DNA from: Nanosyncoccus sp963540965
GTDB taxonomy: Bacteria; Patescibacteriota; Saccharimonadia; Saccharimonadales; Saccharimonadaceae
Direction of reading: 5' to 3'
Assembly: GCA_963540965.1 (NCBI GenBank)
Contig: CAUTSA010000010.1
Span: 1 to 11,739 of the forward strand
DNA: 11,739 nucleotides
A program made the position numbers and the translations under genes. Of this stretch, positions 7,814 through 11,739 are shown in pieces (positions within the stretch are counted from its first letter, which is position 1; the number at the start of each line of letters is the position of its first letter). The notes beneath the pieces are model-generated. The model worked only from the letters and a program-made list of their open reading frames with translations, was not told the DNA's origin and made no database searches.

Positions 7814-7840
7814 TTGAAAAATTCACAAAAATGTTACAAT
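7814..7840 (+). promoter_or_regulatory. uvrC promoter (extended -10, leaderless)
   Basis: TGT-TACAAT (7832-7840) is an extended -10, followed by AGCTAT and GTG at 7847, the same six-base spacing as at eno. TTGAAA at 7814-7819 resembles a -35 but is only 15 nt from the -10. The TTG that would open the longest reading frame is part of this -35, so it is unlikely to be the start codon. Confidence 0.65.
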
Positions 7841-7846
7841 AGCTAT

Positions 7847-9133
7847 GTGATTTCAGAAAATCTAAAAGCAAAACTCAAAACTTTACCCTCTGCTCCTGGC
7901 GTTTATTTTCATAAAAATCAAAAAGGCGAGGTGATCTATGTTGGGAAAGCTGCCGTACTGAAAAATCGAGTACGGCAGTATTTTCAAAACACCGAAAAAG
8001 ATCCCAAAACCGAAGCGCTAGTAGCAGAGATTTTTGATACAGACTGGATCGTGGTTGAGACTGAGATGGATGCTCTCTTTCTTGAATCGGAGATGATCAA
8101 GCGCTACATGCCTCAGTGGAATATTTTGCTGCGCGACGATAAAACCGTAAGTTATGTCCGCATCGACATGAATAGTCCCGTGCCCTACGTCTCGACCACC
8201 AGAAACCCATTAGATGATGGTGCAACTTACATTGGGCCATTTTATGCGAAAAATACCATCCTCAAGGCCCTTAGAATCCTGCGTAAAATCTTTCCATTTT
8301 ATGAAAAACCTTATGACGGAAAAAAGACTCTCGACTCTGATTTAGGACTTACACCGGGGATTGAGATTGGTAAAACAACGCCAAAGGATTACAAAAAGAA
8401 TCTACGTTTTCTTATTCGCTATTTAAACGGCGATCGCGAGAAACTGATTGTTGATCTTGAAAAACAGATGAAGGCTGCCGCCTCACTCGGCAATTTTGAA
8501 GAAGCTGCTAGACTTCGTGATGAGTATTTTGGCCTGAAAGGTTTAAAACGCAAGATCGTCTTTTCCGATAAGGAGTTTCTCGATCTTTCCTCGGATCAGG
8601 CCCTCCTAGAGTTAAAGCAGCTCTTAGGGCTCAAGGATCCACCGCGTCGCATTGAGGGCTATGATATCTCCCATATCTCAGGCTCTAACACTGTGGCCAG
8701 TATGGTTGTATTTCAAAATGGTGCCTCTGACCGTACGGCATACCGTAAATTTAAAATTAGAAGCAGCAAGAACGACGATACGGCAAGTATGTATGAAGTG
8801 ATTTTTCGTCGTTTAAAACATCCAGAATGGTCTTTTCCCGATCTAATTATCCTTGACGGAGCAGTGCCCCAACTCAGCGCCGTTATTCATCTGCTTGAAT
8901 CGGCGCGTATTCCAGTGATTGGTCGTAATAAATCGGGCGACCATACGAGAAACGCTGATGTCAATGTGATTATCCCAGTTCGCCAGTCCGATGGCTCTTA
9001 TATTTATAAGTCGCAACTCTATTCTAACGACTCCCATCTCGCTAAATTAATTGCCCGTATCGATGAAGAATCGCATCGTTTTGCGATAACTTACCATCGT
9101 CAACTTCGTAGTAAGCAGCTACTCGGGCGCTAA
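7847..9133 (+). CDS. uvrC: UvrC-type excinuclease subunit, short form without C-terminal HhH domain
   Basis: The incision subunit of nucleotide excision repair, here 428 residues against about 600 in typical UvrC. The N-terminal GIY-YIG nuclease is complete (GVY at 18-20, YVGKA from 31, ETEMDALFLE and the WNILLRDDK block). The UVR motif that binds UvrB is at about 204-231. The RNase-H-like C-terminal nuclease keeps its acidic residues and histidine: D273 in GYDISH, D310/D311 in NDD, D337 in LIILDG, H410 in HRFAITYHRQLRSK. The protein stops a few residues after that block, so the tandem HhH DNA-binding domain is absent, and no shifted remnant is visible before the next gene. The usual cysteines of the linker (Cys-x-Gly-x-Cys type) are replaced. 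The GTG start at 7847 is preferred because of the promoter spacing and because the product then begins just before the conserved domain. A longer frame from TTG 7814 is less likely. Confidence 0.92.
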   Translation: MISENLKAKLKTLPSAPGVYFHKNQKGEVIYVGKAAVLKNRVRQYFQNTEKDPKTEALVAEIFDTDWIVVETEMDALFLESEMIKRYMPQWNILLRDDKTVSYVRIDMNSPVPYVSTTRNPLDDGATYIGPFYAKNTILKALRILRKIFPFYEKPYDGKKTLDSDLGLTPGIEIGKTTPKDYKKNLRFLIRYLNGDREKLIVDLEKQMKAAASLGNFEEAARLRDEYFGLKGLKRKIVFSDKEFLDLSSDQALLELKQLLGLKDPPRRIEGYDISHISGSNTVASMVVFQNGASDRTAYRKFKIRSSKNDDTASMYEVIFRRLKHPEWSFPDLIILDGAVPQLSAVIHLLESARIPVIGRNKSGDHTRNADVNVIIPVRQSDGSYIYKSQLYSNDSHLAKLIARIDEESHRFAITYHRQLRSKQLLGR

Positions 9134-9137
9134 TTTA

Positions 9138-9146
9138 TGCTATAAT
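9138..9146 (+). promoter_or_regulatory. Promoter of the holin-like gene (extended -10, leaderless)
   Basis: TGC-TATAAT-TTGGTT-ATG: a perfect extended -10 at 9138-9146, then six bases, then ATG at 9153. It starts four bases after the uvrC stop. No -35 or Shine-Dalgarno is evident. Confidence 0.75.
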
Positions 9147-9152
9147 TTGGTT

Positions 9153-9518
9153 ATGATAAAAAAACAATTTCTCATTTTTCTATTTCGTTGGTTTGTTTCC
9201 TCGGTGATTATGTGGATCTGTATTAATGCCTTTGGTAGTATCGATGCTGGCTACAATAGTTTCTGGCTCTACCCAGCTGCTGGCTTAGTAATGTCTTTAG
9301 TTAATGCCATCGTTAAACCAATCGCCACCCTCTTCAGTCTCCCCCTAATTATTCTTTCCATGGGGCTTTTTACACTGATCCTTAATATCTTAATGATCGC
9401 CCTGGTTATCTGGATTGTTCCACATGTCCATATGTCTTCCATCGGAGTTATTCTCTCATGGCTACTAATCAGCGCCATAAACAGTCTTGTTAATTTTCTA
9501 GTCCCGTCCTATAATTAA
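9153..9518 (+). CDS. Small four-helix membrane protein, PF04020 (YvlD / 'phage holin 4_2') type
   Basis: A 121-residue hydrophobic protein with about four membrane segments (roughly 5-26, 38-55, 61-90, 95-117). The central pattern VNAIVKPIATLFSLPLII (50-67) followed by SMGLFTLILNILMIALV is the hallmark of the YvlD/PF04020 family. Members are called holins by similarity, but most are chromosomal and their role is not settled; nothing phage-related surrounds this one. The start at ATG 9153 is chosen over an in-frame TTG at 9147, which falls inside the spacer between the -10 and the ATG. The last two sense codons and stop (TAT AAT TAA) also form the -10 of secG. Confidence 0.85.
   Translation: MIKKQFLIFLFRWFVSSVIMWICINAFGSIDAGYNSFWLYPAAGLVMSLVNAIVKPIATLFSLPLIILSMGLFTLILNILMIALVIWIVPHVHMSSIGVILSWLLISAINSLVNFLVPSYN
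9487..9515 (+). promoter_or_regulatory. secG promoter (leaderless), embedded in the upstream gene's end
   Basis: TATAAT at 9510-9515 with TTGTTA (4 of 6 to TTGACA) at 9487-9492, spacer 17 nt. The ATG of secG at 9522 is again six bases after the -10. The -10 overlaps the final two codons of the preceding gene. Confidence 0.7.
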
Positions 9519-9521
9519 TGT

Positions 9522-9749
9522 ATGAATATTGGAAATCTCTTAGAAACTGTCACTCTTGTCTCTGCCGTTTTATGTATTTTACTAGTCCTCTTACAACAAC
9601 GCGGTGCCTCTCTTGGCGCAGGCTTCGGTGCATCTGGTGAGTTATATACAACTCGTCGAGGCCTAGATCGCTCTATATTTAACGTTACAATTTTCTTCAC
9701 ACTAGTCTTCGTATTTTCAATTTTGGGATTATTATTAATCCCCGCATAA
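9522..9749 (+). CDS. secG: Protein translocase subunit SecG
   Basis: A 75-residue protein of usual SecG size with two membrane helices (about 5-24 and 52-73). Between them is the family signature LLQQRGASLGAGFG (22-35), then a SGELYTTRRGLDR segment (38-50). SecG is the small auxiliary subunit of the SecYEG channel and assists SecA-driven export. The next gene encodes an exported substrate-binding protein and starts 8 nt after this stop, so the two are probably co-transcribed. Confidence 0.95.
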   Translation: MNIGNLLETVTLVSAVLCILLVLLQQRGASLGAGFGASGELYTTRRGLDRSIFNVTIFFTLVFVFSILGLLLIPA

Positions 9750-9757
9750 CCTAAATT

Positions 9758-11509
9758 ATGAATAAAAATCTCAAAAAGAGTGGGCGCAAAATTTTCAAGA
9801 AAATTTCTCTTTTTTCCAAAAGAGTGCATCGTGATGGTCAGGAGCATATTAAAGAGAATCTTATTGATCATATCTCCCATATTAAGGATGTTCGTCTCTA
9901 TATCCTGGAATGGATTCTCCTTGTTACAGTCATTATCTTACTCTCTATTACTCAGGCCTACTGGTACCTAAATTCCTTTGCCGTCGAGACCTACACGAGT
10001 GGCGGTACTTATACTGAAGCCACACTAGGAAAGATCAATTCCTTTAATCCACTTTTTGCTAGTACTTCGTCTGAGGAAACTCTCTCCCGCCTACTCTTCG
10101 CCACCCTAAGCGCCAATGATTATTCTGGTCATACTGGCCTTGGTCTTGCTGAAACTATTCATGCAAATGAGACGGGCGACGTTTGGACCGTGAAACTCCG
10201 TGAAGGATTGAAGTGGTCTGATGACCAGCCAATTACTAACGCCGATGTTCTCTATACCGTTAAAACTATTCAAAGTACTCGTATTAAAACTAGTTTTGCC
10301 GCCAAACTTGTTGGTGTTACTGCTGTTGAGAACGAGCAGGGGGAACTAATATTTACGCTTAGCTCGCCTAATGCTTTCTTTGAGGGCTCGCTTGATATCC
10401 CAATTTTACCATCCCATCTCCTTGCGGATGTCTCTCCAGAGTTATTGCTTGAGAATAAGTTTTCTAATCGCCCAGTCACTTCTGGTGCCTTCACGGTTAA
10501 TGCTACACAGAATATCGGCACCGAAGGTGAGAAAATTGTCTACCTCACGGCCAACTCGAAGTATTATAAGGGCACACCTATGCTCGATAGCTTTTCAATT
10601 CACGCCTTTAATAATTTAAATGACATCAAGAATGCTGTTCGTAGTGGTACTGTTACTGCAACTGCTGACTTGCCTTCCAAATTCGCACAAGAATTAAGTA
10701 TAGGTAATATTAACGAATACCAGAATTCAGTTAATTATGGCGTTTTTGCTTTCTTTAACACTGAAAGTCCCATACTTAAGGATAAAAGTTTAAGGCAGGC
10801 TATACGTCTTGGTCTAAATTTTAATAATCTACGCACTGGGCTCAGTGGGGAATTGCCACTTGATTATCCATTACTTGAGTCGCAGGTCGGTTCAATCACT
10901 TTTCCAAGTATTCCAAAGACCGATGTAACCACCGCTAAGGCCGAGATTGAAAGACTGAAGGTTGCAACCCCAGATCTAGCTTCTGCAAAAATTAATATTG
11001 TTACCATTAAGGGTAATGGTTACTTGGAGGAGTTTGCTAATCGTATTGCATCTCAACTAGAAGGGCTTGGTCTCCATGCATCGGTCACTACTCATGAATC
11101 AAATAAAGACTTCACCTTAAATATTCTTAGACCTCGCACATATGATCTTCTAATTTATGAAATTGGTCTTGGCGCTGATCCAGACGTACTAGCTTATTAC
11201 CACAGTCTTGAGGCAGCAGAAGGTGGGCATAACCTAAGTAATTATAAAAATCAGGTAGTTAACGACCTCTTACTTAGCGCTCGTAGTACTATGGATAATA
11301 ATCTTCGTGCCGCCAAATATCAGAAGTTTCTCGAGCGCTGGGTGGAAGATGTACCAGCTGTCGGCTTGTATCAAACCACTTTACCATACTTCGTAAATCG
11401 CAACGTCCGTGCTTTCTCTCAAGAAAATCGCCTAGTTACTTCTACAGATCGCTTCATTGATATTGAGAACTGGGCTACTAAGAAGACGGTTAAGAATCGC
11501 ACTCCGTAA
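9758..11509 (+). CDS. Family-5 (OppA/DppA-like) substrate-binding protein with signal anchor
   Basis: A 583-residue extracellular solute-binding protein of the SBP_bac_5 class, which binds oligopeptides or related solutes for ABC uptake. The N-terminus is unusual: a basic cytoplasmic stretch of about 48 residues, then one membrane helix (about 48-70), then the binding domain. There is no lipobox and no cysteine anywhere, so it cannot be a lipoprotein and is probably held by an uncleaved helix. The family signature is visible at 143-170 (WTVKLREGLKWSDD then ITNADVLYTVK). Later blocks include SLRQAIRLGLN (about 348-358) and a C-terminal DLLIYEIGLGADPD. No permease or ATPase genes are present in the window, so the transporter partner and substrate are unknown. 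No Shine-Dalgarno precedes the ATG, which is 8 nt after secG, so translation may depend on coupling. Confidence 0.9.
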   Translation: MNKNLKKSGRKIFKKISLFSKRVHRDGQEHIKENLIDHISHIKDVRLYILEWILLVTVIILLSITQAYWYLNSFAVETYTSGGTYTEATLGKINSFNPLFASTSSEETLSRLLFATLSANDYSGHTGLGLAETIHANETGDVWTVKLREGLKWSDDQPITNADVLYTVKTIQSTRIKTSFAAKLVGVTAVENEQGELIFTLSSPNAFFEGSLDIPILPSHLLADVSPELLLENKFSNRPVTSGAFTVNATQNIGTEGEKIVYLTANSKYYKGTPMLDSFSIHAFNNLNDIKNAVRSGTVTATADLPSKFAQELSIGNINEYQNSVNYGVFAFFNTESPILKDKSLRQAIRLGLNFNNLRTGLSGELPLDYPLLESQVGSITFPSIPKTDVTTAKAEIERLKVATPDLASAKINIVTIKGNGYLEEFANRIASQLEGLGLHASVTTHESNKDFTLNILRPRTYDLLIYEIGLGADPDVLAYYHSLEAAEGGHNLSNYKNQVVNDLLLSARSTMDNNLRAAKYQKFLERWVEDVPAVGLYQTTLPYFVNRNVRAFSQENRLVTSTDRFIDIENWATKKTVKNRTP

Positions 11510-11544
11510 TAAAATGTCTAGCTATTTGGTAGACATTTTATATG
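11510..11544. terminator. Terminator after the substrate-binding protein gene
   Basis: A perfect 11-bp inverted repeat (11510-11520 with 11530-11540), loop of 9 nt, ends in TTTTATAT on the plus strand. It begins one base after the stop codon. The A-rich outer arm gives TTTTA on the minus strand too, so it could also stop transcription from the tRNA-Leu side. Confidence 0.75.
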
Positions 11545-11546
11545 TC

Positions 11547-11618
11547 GCACCTGTTTGCCCCTTGGGACGCTCCAGGTGCATAAAAAAAGAACTCCGCTAG
11601 GAGTTAATTTTATATGGT
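11547..11618. repeat. 72-bp tandem repeat, unit 1 (distal from tRNA-Leu)
   Basis: Identical over all 72 bp to the next unit. Flanking identity (ATTTTATATG, 11535-11544) extends further left, broken by two mismatches at 11545-11546. On the minus strand it contains GCACCTG (11579-11573), a 19-nt loop region, CAGGTGC (11553-11547), and upstream of these a terminator hairpin. Because of the mismatches its 3' end reads GACA instead of ACCA. Confidence 0.95.
11582..11605 (-). terminator. Terminator inside repeat unit 1
   Basis: On the minus strand AACTCC-TAGC-GGAGTT, a 6-bp stem with a 4-nt loop, is followed by C and seven T. It is an exact copy of the terminator in unit 2 and lies after the proximal minihelix. 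Confidence 0.8.
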
Positions 11619-11690
11619 GCACCTGTTTGCCCCTTGGGACGCTCCAGGTGCATAAAAAAAGAACTCCGCTAGGAGTTAATTTTATATGGT
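11619..11690. repeat. 72-bp tandem repeat, unit 2 (proximal), with tRNA-acceptor minihelix just left of it
   Basis: A perfect copy of unit 1, ending at the encoded CCA of tRNA-Leu. The minus strand from 11651 to 11615 reads GCACCTG, 19 nt, CAGGTGC, ACCA. The two 7-mers are perfectly complementary; the second equals the 3' acceptor strand of the adjacent tRNA-Leu and the first its implied 5' strand. The 11 nt CAGGTGCACCA are identical to the tRNA end. The 19-nt interior can add a 4-bp helix (with one G-T) capped by CAAG. Confidence 0.95.
11654..11677 (-). terminator. Terminator of tRNA-Leu
   Basis: On the minus strand AACTCC-TAGC-GGAGTT-C is followed by seven T, beginning about 11 nt after the tRNA's CCA. 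It is a compact intrinsic terminator; the same element recurs 72 bp further on. Confidence 0.85.
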
Positions 11691-11739
11691 GCACCTGACT
11701 AGACTCGAACTAGCACACCCGAAGGCACTACCACCTCAA
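11688..11739 (-). tRNA. tRNA-Leu(GAG), 3' part only
   Basis: Read on the minus strand from the window edge: anticodon loop TTGAGGT, with anticodon GAG at 11737-11735; the 3' anticodon stem GGTAG; a long class-II variable arm with GCC-TTCG-GGT; a T stem GCTAG/CTAGT (one G-T) with canonical loop TTCGAGT; the acceptor strand CAGGTGC; A73; and an encoded CCA (11690-11688). The long variable arm and A73 with this anticodon indicate leucine. The 5' part lies outside the window; the implied 5' acceptor strand is GCACCTG. Confidence 0.88.

Noticed and set aside
7782..7824. Terminator between the surface-protein gene and uvrC
   Set aside because: Only weak, A/T-rich hairpins with a bulge (around 7782-7810) and a 5-bp one (7811-7824) are possible, with no T tract; the region is better explained as the uvrC promoter.
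9153..9518. Prophage remnant, because of the holin-like gene
   Set aside because: No other phage gene is nearby, and PF04020 proteins are common chromosomal genes; the neighbours uvrC and secG are housekeeping.
9515..9880. 121-residue minus-strand frame opposite secG and the start of the substrate-binding protein
   Set aside because: It lies antisense to two well-supported genes, shows no family features, and has no recognisable start signals.
190..11509. UGA recoded to an amino acid, as in some other CPR lineages
   Set aside because: All frames are full length under the standard code with no in-frame TGA in conserved regions. The only TGA near a stop is in tandem after TAG (7789-7791).
11547..11690. 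CRISPR array
   Set aside because: The units are perfect 72-bp tandem copies with no variable spacers, and they contain a terminator and a tRNA-acceptor palindrome.
11607..11697. Integrated element with att site duplications at the tRNA 3' end
   Set aside because: The copies are only 72 bp apart with nothing between them and no integrase in view. A true att duplication would flank a longer element and would not include the 5' acceptor half.
11686..11700. Resemblance of ATGGTGCACCTGACT to the start of a vertebrate beta-globin gene
   Set aside because: It is the complement of a tRNA-Leu 3' end plus one flanking base; the likeness is chance.

Overview
The window reads as a compact chromosomal stretch of a small-genome bacterium, most likely a Patescibacteria/CPR member close to Saccharibacteria (TM7). 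That is an inference from short intergenic gaps, moderate-to-low G+C by eye, almost no cysteine (7 in about 3,660 residues), a zinc-finger-less LigA, a UvrC without its C-terminal HhH domain, and a substrate-binding protein tethered by a signal anchor instead of a lipid. The genetic code looks standard: every large frame is intact and no gene ends in TGA alone.

Layout. A partial tRNA-Gly(GCC) on the left edge (1-54) is followed by a strong terminator. A plus-strand block then carries lemA, htpX (zinc metalloprotease), a six-helix membrane protein of unknown function and ligA. The last two overlap by 14 nt, and a bidirectional terminator closes the block. Enolase lies alone on the minus strand. 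Back to back with it on the plus strand is an unrecognised single-pass surface protein, then uvrC, a small PF04020-type (YvlD/'phage holin 4_2') membrane protein, secG, and a family-5 (OppA-like) substrate-binding protein. The right edge holds a terminator hairpin, two perfect 72-bp tandem repeats and the 3' half of a minus-strand tRNA-Leu(GAG).

Two kinds of gene start are visible. lemA, the six-helix protein and the surface protein have Shine-Dalgarno-like leaders. eno, uvrC, the holin-like gene and secG instead have a TATAAT-type -10 exactly six bases before the start codon, which predicts leaderless mRNAs. This moves the starts of uvrC (to GTG 7847) and the holin-like gene (to ATG 9153).

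The genes are mostly housekeeping: envelope quality control and secretion (LemA, HtpX, SecG, surface proteins), DNA repair (LigA, UvrC) and glycolysis (enolase). The strongest candidate for something undescribed is the array beside tRNA-Leu. Each 72-bp unit, read on the tRNA strand, holds a perfect 7-bp copy of the acceptor stem that the tRNA's 3' strand implies. In the proximal unit this ends in ACCA. The unit also contains its own intrinsic terminator, so the array looks like tandem tRNA-acceptor minihelices.
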